64,000 nt of DNA from Paenarthrobacter sp. AR 02. GTDB taxonomy: Bacteria; Actinomycetota; Actinomycetes; Actinomycetales; Micrococcaceae. A program made the translations under genes and the position numbers. The notes under the pieces are model-generated. The model ran no database searches and was not told the origin of the DNA. It saw only the letters and a list, made by a program, of their open reading frames with translations. The DNA is taken from assembly GCF_021538675.1 (NCBI RefSeq), contig NZ_JAJUKH010000006.1, forward strand, positions 124,001 to 188,000. The letters run 5' to 3'. Position 1 is the first letter of the stretch. The number at the start of each line of letters is the position of its first letter. This document shows, in pieces, positions 46,111-55,560 of the stretch.

Positions 46111-46147
46111 CATTCCCCCACCACCCGTCGTCCGCTAAGGAGTCTTC

Positions 46148-46450
46148 ATGCTTTCACTCGTCGCGGTTGTTCTTGCAGCCATTGCCACGGGCTTCATTGT
46201 CTGGGCCAACGACAAGCGGCACGGCAGGTACGGCGTCGCCCTTCCGGTAGGCGTTTCAACCGCTGTTGCGGCGCTGAGCTGGATTGCCTTCATCAGCGCG
46301 GGCTTGGGTTACCAACCGGGGGTCACCTGGATTCCGTGGGTTCTCCCCATCGTCATCGGAACCGCGGCAGCCGCGGCGGTTGTGGTGTACTTCGGCCGGA
46401 CCCGGACCAAGCACGATACCGAGGCCCTCACCAGGGCCCTCCGGCTCTAA
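46148..46450 (+). CDS. Small three-helix membrane protein
   Basis: A 100-aa protein with three predicted transmembrane helices (about 3-19, 31-53 and 62-82) and a basic C-terminus (FGRTRTKHDTEALTRAL). I do not recognise a named family. AAGGAG sits just before the ATG. It is probably co-transcribed with the DUF3107 gene and ends at a perfect 38-nt palindrome. Confidence 0.8.
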   Translation: MLSLVAVVLAAIATGFIVWANDKRHGRYGVALPVGVSTAVAALSWIAFISAGLGYQPGVTWIPWVLPIVIGTAAAAAVVVYFGRTRTKHDTEALTRALRL

Positions 46451-46460
46451 GCGCCACTTA

Positions 46461-46498
46461 CAGCGATGGCCATCACCCGCGGGTGATGGCCATCGCTG
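46461..46498. terminator. Perfect 38-nt palindrome between convergent genes
   Basis: Two exactly complementary 19-nt arms (46461-46479 and 46480-46498) without a fixed loop, in the gap between the small membrane gene and thiG. Likely a bidirectional terminator without T run. Confidence 0.75.
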
Positions 46499-46507
46499 GT
46501 TAACGCC

Positions 46508-47308
<801 letters not shown>

Positions 47309-47545
47309 TCAGCCTCCCTGGACTGCGGTAACGAGTTCGAGTTCATCGCCGTCGGCGAGCACTGTTGCCGCCCACTGGCTGCGCGGCACCACCTCTGAAT
47401 TGCGCGCGACGGCGACACCCAGCTTGCCGCCGTCGGCCGCCTGGCCCCTGTGGTCCAGTTCGCGGCCGGTGATGGCGGTGACGAGGGTGCTGACAGAGGC
47501 GTCATCGGCCACTGCATGGTCGGATCCATTGAGTTTGATGTTCAT
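47309..47545 (-). CDS. thiS: Sulfur carrier protein ThiS
   Basis: A 78-aa ubiquitin-like carrier ending in the required Gly-Gly (TAVQGG), which is adenylated and then thiocarboxylated to donate sulfur to ThiG. It starts MNIKLNGSD. The ATG at 47545 overlaps the thiO stop (ATGA). The longer frame upstream lies within thiO. Confidence 0.93.
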   Translation of the reverse strand: MNIKLNGSDHAVADDASVSTLVTAITGRELDHRGQAADGGKLGVAVARNSEVVPRSQWAATVLADGDELELVTAVQGG

Positions 47546-48795
47546 GCGCTTTCCTTGCTGCGGGCGTGTGCTGGGACGAAGTTCCGTGGGCCGGGCGCGC
47601 CGGCGGTAAAGCGGTCGGGGCGGAAAGGGGCCCACCGTGGATCGGCTGAGCCGTTGATCAGTTCGCCGACAATACTTGCGGCTACCGGCGTCAGCAGGAC
47701 TCCGTGACGGAAGAACCCGGTGGCAACCACCAAACCCTCAATGTCGCCATTGGTTCCGGCGACGCGGCCAAGCAACGGCGCGTTGTCGGGCGTCCCTGGC
47801 CTGGCGCGGGCTGTTGCCTCCAGGAGTTCGAGTTCGGCGACCGCGGGGACCAGCACCTGGGCGTCGCGCAGGAGTTGGTAGACGCCGCCCGCCGAGACGG
47901 CATTGGAGGCCGTGGACAGTCCGTCCTCACGCTGGGTCGCTCCGATCACCACGGTGCCGTCGTCGCGGGGGACGATGTAGACCGGAACGCCCCGCACTAT
48001 CCCCCGGACGGTGGAGGTAACGAGAGGTTGCAGGTTGTCCGGAACCCGAAGCCTGAGGATGTCACCAAAGACCGGCCGCAGGGGAAGCGTGAGCCCTCCG
48101 GGCAGGCCGTCCAAGCCGGCGGCGCCCAGACCGTTTGCGACCACCGTCTCGGTGGCAACGACCCTGGTGCCTGACTTGAGTTCGGCTCCAGAGACCCTGC
48201 CTTCATCCCACAGGAGACGATGTGCCAGTGCTTCCACAGCGAATCCGTTGTCCGCCCCCGTAACCCAGCTCAGATCATCGCTAGAGTGATCCGAAAGTTC
48301 GGCCAAAAGGCAGGCGGCGAGCTTGCGGGGATCCACCTGGTGGTCGGTGGGGATGTCGAAGGCACAGGAAATTTGGGGACTCAGCAAGGGCTCACGCTCC
48401 CTCGCGTCCCGGAGGGCCAATGGCTCCACTCCCAAGCCTGCAGCCTTCTGTACCACCCGGAGGTCTGCGAGCGCGCGGCGGTCGGCGGCGTCGGCACCCA
48501 CGGCGAGGGTCGGCGTCGTGCGGTATCCGGCGGCGTGCGCCCCTCCGGCGAGCGAGCCAAGAAAGGCGGGCCACAGCCGGGAGGATTCGACCATGAGTTC
48601 CAGGAGGTCTTCTTCCTGGTAGTGCAGTTCACTGACGGGTGCCAGCATGCCGGCCGCTGCGAAAGTTGCCCCGTTTGCGGGCCGGGGGTCGATGAGGGCC
48701 ACTGACCGGCCCAGCCTGCGCATTTGGTGGGCGATGCCCAACCCGATGATGCCGCCGCCGATAATGGCTACATCTGCATGAATGGCGTCTGACAT
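47542..48795 (-). CDS. thiO: Glycine oxidase ThiO
   Basis: A 417-aa FAD oxidase that converts glycine to dehydroglycine for thiazole formation under aerobic conditions. ADVAIIGGGIIGLGIAHQM is the dinucleotide motif; VYIVPRDDGTVVIGATQREDG and the late APLLGRVAGTNGDIEGLVVATG fit DAO-family enzymes. It is the first gene after the TPP riboswitch. GGGAAGGG before the ATG is both ribosome-binding site and the 3' edge of the aptamer. ThiS follows with a 4-nt overlap. Confidence 0.94.
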   Translation of the reverse strand: MSDAIHADVAIIGGGIIGLGIAHQMRRLGRSVALIDPRPANGATFAAAGMLAPVSELHYQEEDLLELMVESSRLWPAFLGSLAGGAHAAGYRTTPTLAVGADAADRRALADLRVVQKAAGLGVEPLALRDAREREPLLSPQISCAFDIPTDHQVDPRKLAACLLAELSDHSSDDLSWVTGADNGFAVEALAHRLLWDEGRVSGAELKSGTRVVATETVVANGLGAAGLDGLPGGLTLPLRPVFGDILRLRVPDNLQPLVTSTVRGIVRGVPVYIVPRDDGTVVIGATQREDGLSTASNAVSAGGVYQLLRDAQVLVPAVAELELLEATARARPGTPDNAPLLGRVAGTNGDIEGLVVATGFFRHGVLLTPVAASIVGELINGSADPRWAPFRPDRFTAGAPGPRNFVPAHARSKESA

Positions 48796-48800
48796 GTGTT

Positions 48801-48900
48801 CCCTTCCCTACGCCGGTATTAGCCGGATCAGGTCAAGCGGTCGGCGCTGAAGCCCTCTCAGCCGGACGGTCACATTGTCGAACGTCGCGGCTCCCGCAGT
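48801..48900 (-). promoter_or_regulatory. TPP riboswitch (THI element) controlling thiO-thiS-thiG
   Basis: Read on the minus strand it contains the conserved blocks CGGGAGCC, CCGGCTGAGAGGG, CTTGACCTGATC and CGGCTAATACCGGCGTAGG, in the correct order. The 3' end abuts the thiO ribosome-binding site, so the likely output is occlusion of translation when thiamine pyrophosphate binds. The 5' boundary is approximate. Confidence 0.95.
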
Positions 48901-48934
48901 ACGTGCCCAGTGTAGAGGAACTACTCTGGTTCCC

Positions 48935-49618
48935 ATGACCCAGCCTGAATCCCTCGCCACAGCCCGACTCTATTTGTGCACCGATGCCCGGAAGCGACAG
49001 GGCGATTTCGAAGACTTCGTCGATGCCGCCTTCGAGGGTGGGGTGGACATCATCCAGCTCCGGGACAAGTCGATCGAGGCAGCCGAAGAACTGGAATTGC
49101 TGGCCATCCTGCGGAGTGTGGCCGAGCGGCACGGCCGACTGTGGGCTGTCAACGATCGGGCCGATATTGCCAGTGTTTCCGGGGCTCCTGTGTTCCACGT
49201 GGGCCAGAAGGACCTGCCCCTTCCGGTGGCCCGGACCTTCCTCCCGGCCCCTGCCGCCATTGGACTTTCCACGCACACTCCGGAGCAGGTCAATGCGGCC
49301 ATTGCCGCTTCGACCGGCGACGGCGGCCTGGACTATTTCTGTGTCGGTCCGGTTTGGGCGACACCCACCAAACCGGGGCGCGAAGCAGTCGGTCCGGACC
49401 TGGTCACATATGCCGCAGAAGCGATGAGGCGCGCCACGGAAACGACTGACGGCGCCGTGCAGCTCCCGTGGTTCGCGATCGGCGGCATCGACCTGGGCAA
49501 CGTGGAACAGGTCCTTTCGGCGGGAGCCAGCAGGATCGTCGTCGTCCGTGCCATCACAGAAGCCACAGACCCGACGGCGGCTGCCAAGTCGCTGCTGGAA
49601 GCCCTGGACTCGATTTAG
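48935..49618 (+). CDS. thiE: Thiamine phosphate synthase
   Basis: A 227-aa TIM-barrel enzyme that joins HMP-PP and thiazole phosphate to thiamine phosphate. Signatures are [58 protein letters not shown] and [12 protein letters not shown]. The ATG at 48935 ([17 protein letters not shown]) is chosen; the frame upstream runs into the riboswitch. It diverges from thiO, so it is outside the riboswitch transcript. Only 34 nt separate its start from the aptamer. Confidence 0.95.
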   Translation: MTQPESLATARLYLCTDARKRQGDFEDFVDAAFEGGVDIIQLRDKSIEAAEELELLAILRSVAERHGRLWAVNDRADIASVSGAPVFHVGQKDLPLPVARTFLPAPAAIGLSTHTPEQVNAAIAASTGDGGLDYFCVGPVWATPTKPGREAVGPDLVTYAAEAMRRATETTDGAVQLPWFAIGGIDLGNVEQVLSAGASRIVVVRAITEATDPTAAAKSLLEALDSI

Positions 49619-49684
49619 GGAAAGTCGCTCACCTGGCGGCCTTGACATGGTGTGATCCCCGGAATCCGGGCTACCCTGATTTTC

Positions 49685-51163
49685 GTGTCACATCATCGGA
49701 TTGCACCCAACGTCGGCGACTCGTCGGACCAGCTCGCAGCGGCCCTCGCTGCGCTCCGGACGGAGCTGGAACTCCCAGGCGCCTATCCTGCGGGTGCTTT
49801 GGAGGAAGCCCGAAAAGCGGTGGCTGACAGGAAACTGCCTGAACGCGACCTGCGGGACGTTCCGTTTGTCACCATTGACCCGGCGACGTCGACAGACCTG
49901 GACCAGGCGCTGTTCATAGAGCGCGCTGGTGACGGTTACAAGGTCCTCTATGCGATCGCCGATGTCCCCTCCTTCGTATCCCCCGGCGGGGCCCTCGACG
50001 CGGAGACCCGGCAACGCGGCCAGACCTTCTACGCTCCGGATGGCCGCATTCCACTGCACCCGGAAGTCATCAGTGAACACGCCGGCAGCCTGCTGGCGGA
50101 TCAGGATTGTGGTGCCTTTGTTTGGGAATTCGTGCTTGATGCCAGGGCCGAGGCAGTTTCTGTGACAGTAGGCCGCGCCACCGTGCGGAGCCGGGCCAAA
50201 CTGAGCTATCAGGGCGTCCAGGAACAAATCGACAATGGAACGGCGCCACCTGTTCTGCAGCTCCTCAAGGAAGTGGGGCTGAAACGGGTTGAACTCGAAC
50301 GCCTCCGCGGCGGAGCGAGCCTGAACATGCCCGAACAGGAGATCGTCCAAGCGACAGACGGCGGCGGATACAGGATCGAAGCTGCCCCGTCGTTGCCGGT
50401 GGAAGACTGGAACGCCCAGATTTCACTCATGACCGGGATGGCCGCGGCGCAGCTGATGCTGGAAGGCAAAGTCGGCATCCTGCGCACCATGCCCGCACCC
50501 GATGACCGGTCCCTGCAGCACTTCAAAAGGCAGACCACCGCGTTGGGCAAACCATGGGACGGCCGGATCACCTACGGAGAATACCTCCGGACCCTTGACG
50601 CATCAGATCCCAAGCAACTGGCCATCCTGCACTCTGCCGGGACTTTGTTCAGGGGTGCCGGCTACACGCCCTTCGACGGCGAGGTCCCGACGGAAGTCAT
50701 CCAGGCAGCCATCGGCGCTCCGTACGCGCACACCACAGCACCGTTGCGCCGCCTCATCGACCGTTTCGTCCTGGTGATCTGCGAGGCACTGAGCAACAAG
50801 CGCGACATCCCTGCCTGGGCCCGGGAAGCCTTGCCGTCCTTGCCCGAGATCATGGCCTCGTCCGATCAACTCGCTGGCCGCCTCGAGCGTGCCGCCCTGG
50901 ATACGGTGGAAGCGGCACTGGTTGCCAACCATGTTGGCCAGGAATTTGATGCGGTGGTCATTTCCGGCTCGAAGCCAAACGGGAACGGAAAGGGCAACGG
51001 GAACGGAAACGGGAACGGCGGTCCTTACGGAATCGTCCAAATAGCGGAGCCCGCCGTGACCGCCCGTTGCGACGGCGAACTGGAGTCCGGGACCAAGGTC
51101 CGCGTCCGGTTGGTCAAGGCTGACATTGCCAGCCGCGAGATCCTGTTTGAACTGCTGCCATAG
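49685..51163 (+). CDS. RNB-domain (RNase II/R family) ribonuclease, short form
   Basis: A 492-aa hydrolytic 3'-5' exoribonuclease of the RNB family. The metal-binding acidic cluster is VTIDPATSTDLDQALFIE (Asp65, 71, 73), and ATAPLRRLIDRFV-like sequence (HTTAPLRRLIDRF) marks the RNA-exit side. It lacks the N-terminal cold-shock domains of E. coli RNase II, and the C-terminal S1-like part is interrupted by a run of alternating Asn-Gly (432-446). The GTG at 49685 gives MSHHRIAPNV; no ribosome-binding site is obvious. It is single, downstream of thiE. Confidence 0.9.
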   Translation: MSHHRIAPNVGDSSDQLAAALAALRTELELPGAYPAGALEEARKAVADRKLPERDLRDVPFVTIDPATSTDLDQALFIERAGDGYKVLYAIADVPSFVSPGGALDAETRQRGQTFYAPDGRIPLHPEVISEHAGSLLADQDCGAFVWEFVLDARAEAVSVTVGRATVRSRAKLSYQGVQEQIDNGTAPPVLQLLKEVGLKRVELERLRGGASLNMPEQEIVQATDGGGYRIEAAPSLPVEDWNAQISLMTGMAAAQLMLEGKVGILRTMPAPDDRSLQHFKRQTTALGKPWDGRITYGEYLRTLDASDPKQLAILHSAGTLFRGAGYTPFDGEVPTEVIQAAIGAPYAHTTAPLRRLIDRFVLVICEALSNKRDIPAWAREALPSLPEIMASSDQLAGRLERAALDTVEAALVANHVGQEFDAVVISGSKPNGNGKGNGNGNGNGGPYGIVQIAEPAVTARCDGELESGTKVRVRLVKADIASREILFELLP

Positions 51164-51440
51164 CGCCGTTCAATCCCCAATCCGGGCTTTCGGGCTCCCA
51201 GAGGATAGACTGGGCGTGTAGTAATGGATGCCCGGTCGTTGATTCAGTTAATTTTTGAACTCAACAAGCCCGCCCCTACGCGATCTTGAGATGTACCAAC
51301 TGGTCACCAGTGCCAGTACTTAGATAGCCCGCGATCGGCTTCCACTGGACTTGCTTGCGCGCCCGTTGGTGCTCCGGTACGGCTATGCCGCCCCCGTTGA
51401 GCATGCGGCGCCAATGCCCAAATGAATAAGGAAACTCCCT
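51164..51440 (+). promoter_or_regulatory. Long leader region of the DEAD-box helicase gene
   Basis: About 277 nt without a gene. TAGACT at 51206-51211 is a possible -10, which would leave an untranslated leader of about 220 nt. GTTGATTCA/TGAA-C-TCAAC (51238-51265) forms a bulged hairpin around an A/T-rich loop. AAGGA 9 nt before the GTG is the ribosome-binding site. A structured, possibly cold-responsive leader is suggested but unproven. Confidence 0.4.
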
Positions 51441-53129
51441 GTGAGTGAATTGCATACCCATGAAGTCCTGACGGACCCCACCGGAACAGAAACCCTCGAG
51501 CCCGAGGAAACAATCGTCTCGGACGAGAAGCCCCACGAGATCGAAGAGAAGTCGTTTGCAGACTTCAACGTGCGCGCAGACATCGTGGAGTCCTTGGCAG
51601 ATGCCGGGATCACCCACCCGTTCCCCATCCAGGCCATGACCCTGCCCGTCGCACTGGGCGGCCACGACATCATCGGCCAGGCCAAGACAGGTACAGGCAA
51701 AACCCTCGGCTTTGGCGTGCCTGCCCTGCAGCGCGTTGTAGGGCGCGACGACGCCGGCTATGACAAGCTCGCCGTCCCCGGCGCACCGCAGGCCTTGGTC
51801 ATCGTACCCACGCGCGAACTTGCCGTGCAGGTCGCCAACGATCTCCAGACGGCCTCGCGCAAGCGCAACGCGCGCATCGCGACCATCTACGGCGGCCGGG
51901 CCTACGAACCCCAGATCGATGCGCTGCAGAAGGGCGTCGAGATCGTCGTAGGTACCCCTGGCCGACTCATCGACCTCTACAAGCAGAAGCACCTGAGCTT
52001 GAAGAACGTCAAGATGGTGATTCTTGACGAGGCCGACGAAATGCTGGACCTTGGCTTCCTTCCGGACGTTGAGACCCTGATCGCCGGCACTCCCGCCGTG
52101 CGGCAGACGCTGCTCTTCTCCGCGACGATGCCTGGCCCCGTGATCGCGATGGCACGTCGTTACATGACGCAGCCCACCCACATCCGTGCGGCTGACCCGA
52201 ACGATGAGGGCCTGACCAAGCGGGACATCCGCCAGCTCATCTACCGTGCCCACAGCATGGACAAGACCGAAGTCGTGGCACGCATCCTCCAGGCCCGCGG
52301 ACGTGGCCGGACCATCATCTTCACCAAGACCAAGCGCACCGCCGCAAAGGTCGCCGAGGAACTTGTGGACCGCGGGTTCGCGGCTGCAGCCATTCACGGC
52401 GACCTGGGCCAGGGCGCCCGCGAACAGGCCCTGCGTGCCTTCCGCAACAACAAGGTGGACGTCCTGGTTGCCACCGATGTCGCCGCCCGTGGCATCGACG
52501 TGGACGACGTCACGCACGTGATCAACTACCAGTGCGTTGAAGACGAGAAGATCTACCTGCACCGTGTTGGCCGCACCGGCCGCGCAGGCAACAAGGGCAC
52601 CGCCGTCACGTTCGTTGACTGGGACGACATGCCCCGCTGGGGACTCATCAACAAGGCCTTGGGACTCAGCGTTCCGGAGCCGGTTGAAACGTACTCCTCC
52701 TCGCCGCACCTCTACACCGACCTTGATATTCCCGAGGGAACCAAGGGACGCCTGCCCCGGAACAAGCGCACCCTGGCCGGTGTGGACGCCGAGGTCCTGG
52801 AGGACCTGGGTGAGACCGGCAAGAAGAACTCCCGCTCAGGCGGTTCGGACCGTAACGGCTCCCGTGACGGCGGGCGTGGCCGCGATGGCGGCCGTGGACG
52901 TTCCGGCAAGGCCGACTCCGGCGAATCCAAGGGTGAGGGCGGACGCAACCGTACCCGCCGCCGTCGTACCTCCGAAGGCGAAGCGGCACCGGCTGCCGCA
53001 GCCCCGGAAACGGGCACGGACAATTCCGAGAAGCCCGCACGTACACGTCGCACCCGGACCCGCCGTCGCAACGGCGAAGTAGTCTCCGGTCAGACCGCAG
53101 CTGCCCAGTCCGGCAGCACCGAGGCTTAA
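51441..53129 (+). CDS. DEAD-box ATP-dependent RNA helicase
   Basis: A 562-aa RNA helicase of the DeaD/CsdA/RhlE type. All core motifs are present: Q-motif region FNVRADIVESLADAGITHPF, AKTGTGKT (81-88), PTRELA, GTPGR, LDEADEML, SATMP, and HRVGRTGRAG. The C-terminal ~120 residues are rich in Arg/Gly/Ser (RDGGRGRDGGRGRSG) and RTRRRR repeats, an RNA-binding tail. It unwinds RNA structures in ribosome assembly or mRNA decay. The GTG at 51441 follows AAGGA by 9 nt. The DNA methyltransferase gene starts 8 nt after its stop codon. Confidence 0.95.
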   Translation: MSELHTHEVLTDPTGTETLEPEETIVSDEKPHEIEEKSFADFNVRADIVESLADAGITHPFPIQAMTLPVALGGHDIIGQAKTGTGKTLGFGVPALQRVVGRDDAGYDKLAVPGAPQALVIVPTRELAVQVANDLQTASRKRNARIATIYGGRAYEPQIDALQKGVEIVVGTPGRLIDLYKQKHLSLKNVKMVILDEADEMLDLGFLPDVETLIAGTPAVRQTLLFSATMPGPVIAMARRYMTQPTHIRAADPNDEGLTKRDIRQLIYRAHSMDKTEVVARILQARGRGRTIIFTKTKRTAAKVAEELVDRGFAAAAIHGDLGQGAREQALRAFRNNKVDVLVATDVAARGIDVDDVTHVINYQCVEDEKIYLHRVGRTGRAGNKGTAVTFVDWDDMPRWGLINKALGLSVPEPVETYSSSPHLYTDLDIPEGTKGRLPRNKRTLAGVDAEVLEDLGETGKKNSRSGGSDRNGSRDGGRGRDGGRGRSGKADSGESKGEGGRNRTRRRRTSEGEAAPAAAAPETGTDNSEKPARTRRTRTRRRNGEVVSGQTAAAQSGSTEA

Positions 53130-53137
53130 TTTCCTCA

Positions 53138-54016
53138 ATGACTGAAACTGTTTGGGCGCCGGACGGCGGCAACCTGGTGGTACACGCGGACAACGCGGAG
53201 TTCCTTCCAACGCTGCCGGACGGCGCCTTCACACTCATTTACGTGGACCCTCCCTTCAACACCGGGCGGGTCCAGCGACGCCAGGAAACCCGGATGGTCC
53301 GCAACTCGGACGGCGACGGCGACCGCGTGGGCTTCAAGGGCCGCTCCTACGACACCATCAAGGGCGCCCTGCACAGCTATGACGACGCCTTCAGCGACTA
53401 CTGGTCTTTCCTGGAGCCCAAGCTCGTGGAAGCCTGGCGCCTGCTGGCAGACGACGGCACCCTGTACCTGCACCTGGACTACCGCGAGGTGCACTACGCC
53501 AAGGTGATGCTCGACGCCATCTTCGGCCGGGAATGCTTCCTGAACGAAATCATCTGGGCCTATGATTACGGCGCCAGGGCCAAAAACCGCTGGCCCACCA
53601 AGCACGACAACATCCTGGTGTACGTCAAGAACCCCACCAAGTACCACTTCGACAACGCCGAAGTGGACCGTGAGCCCTACATGGCTCCGGGCTTGGTGAC
53701 CCCCGCCAAACGTGAGCTGGGTAAGTTGCCCACGGACGTCTGGTGGCACACCATCGTTTCGCCGACAGGCCGCGAAAAGACCGGCTACCCCACGCAAAAA
53801 CCCGAAGGCCTGGTCCGCCGGATTGTTTCGGCATCAAGCCGCGAGGGCGACTGGTGCCTGGACTTCTTTGCCGGATCGGGGACCCTTGGCGCTGTGGCAG
53901 CCAAACTGGGCCGGAACTTCGTGTGCGTCGACCAGAACGAGCAGGCCATTGAGGTCATGCGGAAACGCCTGGGCAGCAAGGCCGTGTTCCACCAGGCCCA
54001 AACCACGGCGTCCTAG
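53138..54016 (+). CDS. Solitary DNA methyltransferase (N6-adenine/N4-cytosine class, beta order)
   Basis: A 292-aa methyltransferase. The catalytic motif IV is DPPF (37-40) in IYVDPPFNTGR, and the SAM-binding motif I, FAGSGT (244-249) in LDFFAGSGTLGAVA, comes last; this order is the beta class. PTQKPEGLVRRIV is the usual motif X. DPPF suggests adenine-N6 methylation, but N4-cytosine cannot be excluded. No restriction endonuclease or specificity subunit is nearby. Codon use looks like that of its neighbours. It starts 8 nt after the DEAD-box helicase stop, so it is probably co-transcribed with it, and it is convergent with marC. Confidence 0.9.
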   Translation: MTETVWAPDGGNLVVHADNAEFLPTLPDGAFTLIYVDPPFNTGRVQRRQETRMVRNSDGDGDRVGFKGRSYDTIKGALHSYDDAFSDYWSFLEPKLVEAWRLLADDGTLYLHLDYREVHYAKVMLDAIFGRECFLNEIIWAYDYGARAKNRWPTKHDNILVYVKNPTKYHFDNAEVDREPYMAPGLVTPAKRELGKLPTDVWWHTIVSPTGREKTGYPTQKPEGLVRRIVSASSREGDWCLDFFAGSGTLGAVAAKLGRNFVCVDQNEQAIEVMRKRLGSKAVFHQAQTTAS

Positions 54017-54026
54017 CCGGGAGCTG

Positions 54027-54635
54027 TCAGGCGACACCCTTCACGAAGGCAGTCACCGAGTCAGCGATCATCTGTACGGCGATGGCAGAGAGCAAAAGTC
54101 CGGCAATCCGGGTCACGAGCTCCACTCCGTTCTCCCCAAGGACCCGCTGGACCACGCCCGCGAACCGCATGGCCAGGTACAGCGAGGCGAGCACCACCGC
54201 AATGCCCAGGCCAACGGCAAGGTAGCCCGACAGGTCCTTGGACTGCTGGACAAACACCATGACCGCCACGATCGCACCAGGCCCGGCCATCAGCGGCGTA
54301 CCCAGGGGAACGAAGGCCACGTTCTTGTACTTCGCGGCGTTTTCCTCGCCGCTGGTGGACCCCGTCAAGAGCTGCAGGGCAATGAGCACCAGCAGCAGGC
54401 CGCCGGCACCCTGCAGGGCCGCCAGGGAGATGTGCATGTAGTTCAGGATCGATTGGCCGAAAATTGCGAAAACCACGATCACGCCCGTGGCCACCAAAAG
54501 GGCCTGAAAAGCCGAGCGGTTCCTGTCCTTCGGTGACATCTGGGCCGTCAACGACATGAAGATCGGGACTGTACCCGGCGGGTCCATGATGACGAACAGC
54601 GTGACGATCACCGAGGCCAGCAACTGCAGGTCCAT
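54027..54635 (-). CDS. MarC-family integral membrane protein
   Basis: A 202-aa inner-membrane protein with about six helices (for example LLASVIVTLFVIMDPPGTVPIFM, quoted short: IVTLFVIMDPPGTVPIF). The motif MDPPGTVPIF and PLGTPLMAGPGAIVAVMVF are MarC family marks. Despite the name, MarC has no proven role in multiple-antibiotic resistance. The ATG at 54635 overlaps the PHP gene stop as TGATG, so the two are translationally coupled. Confidence 0.92.
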   Translation of the reverse strand: MDLQLLASVIVTLFVIMDPPGTVPIFMSLTAQMSPKDRNRSAFQALLVATGVIVVFAIFGQSILNYMHISLAALQGAGGLLLVLIALQLLTGSTSGEENAAKYKNVAFVPLGTPLMAGPGAIVAVMVFVQQSKDLSGYLAVGLGIAVVLASLYLAMRFAGVVQRVLGENGVELVTRIAGLLLSAIAVQMIADSVTAFVKGVA

Positions 54636-55480
54636 CAACGGACTACCTTGCTGCCCGTCGCCAGGTCCTCAATGCGGGCCAGGACGTCGGCCGGCGTCGT
54701 GTTTTCGCCGAGGAGGTTCGGTTTGCCGGTGCCATGATAATCGGAGGATCCTGTCATCAGCAGCCCATGCCGGGCAGCCAGCTCGCGCAGGAACCGCCTG
54801 CCGTCCTCCGGGTTGTCCCGGTGGTCAACCTCAACCCCCAGCAGGCCGGCGTCGATCATTTCACGGTAGGTGCGTTCCCCCACGATCCGTCCCCGGGACG
54901 AAGCCACCGGATGGGCGAACACGGGAACGCCGCCTGCCGCGCGCACCAGCTCGACGGCGACCGCCGGGTTGGGCGCGTAGTGCTGAACGAAGTACCGCGA
55001 ACGGGAGGTAAGGATGGAGGTGAAAGCTTCCGTGCGGTCCGCGACGACTCCGGCGGCCACCAGGGCGTCGGCGATGTGCGGGCGGCCCACCGTTGCTCCG
55101 GGCGCCACATGGTGGATCACGTCGTCCCAGGTCAGCGGATAGTCCTCGGACAGCAACGTCACCATATGCTCTGCGCGGGTGAGGCGTGCGTCCTTGGATT
55201 TGGTGATTTCCTCGAGGAGGCCGGGGTGGGACGGGTCGTGGAGGTAGCTGAGCAGGTGGACGCTGATGCCCTGCTCCGTCCGGCAGGAGATCTCCATGCC
55301 CGGGACAAACGCAATCCCGTGTTCCACTGCGGTTGCCGCAGCCTGGTCCCAACCATCGGTGGAGTCGTGGTCCGTCAACGCCACGGCGTCCAGGCCCGCC
55401 GATACAGCAGAAACGATCACCCCGGCGGGTGTCTCGGTTCCGTCGGAGACATTGGAGTGCGCATGCAGGTCTATCCTCAC
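54635..55480 (-). CDS. PHP-domain phosphoesterase (RNase AM/YciV-like)
   Basis: A 281-aa metal-dependent phosphoesterase. The PHP motifs are DLHAHSNVSDG (start), LTDHDS, GMEISC, FAHPVASS and SSDYHGTGK, together forming the trinuclear metal site. Relatives are nucleoside 3',5'-bisphosphate phosphatases and 5'-3' exoribonucleases. The GTG start at 55480 follows GGGAAA. It diverges from the aminopeptidase P gene by 80 nt and is coupled to marC downstream. Confidence 0.9.
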   Translation of the reverse strand: MRIDLHAHSNVSDGTETPAGVIVSAVSAGLDAVALTDHDSTDGWDQAAATAVEHGIAFVPGMEISCRTEQGISVHLLSYLHDPSHPGLLEEITKSKDARLTRAEHMVTLLSEDYPLTWDDVIHHVAPGATVGRPHIADALVAAGVVADRTEAFTSILTSRSRYFVQHYAPNPAVAVELVRAAGGVPVFAHPVASSRGRIVGERTYREMIDAGLLGVEVDHRDNPEDGRRFLRELAARHGLLMTGSSDYHGTGKPNLLGENTTPADVLARIEDLATGSKVVR

Positions 55481-55560
55481 TTTCCCAGCCTATGGGATGC
55501 AGGGCTCCTTGGAGCGTTGCGCCATTGGCCTCCTCACCGAACTGGTGGGACGATGTAACG

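Noticed and set aside
51276..52709. Minus-strand frame of 477 codons opposite the DEAD-box helicase
   Set aside because: It is antisense to a gene with all helicase motifs and shows no recognisable domain.
53138..54016. Restriction-modification system
   Set aside because: No endonuclease, specificity or control gene is adjacent; the neighbours are an RNA helicase and marC.
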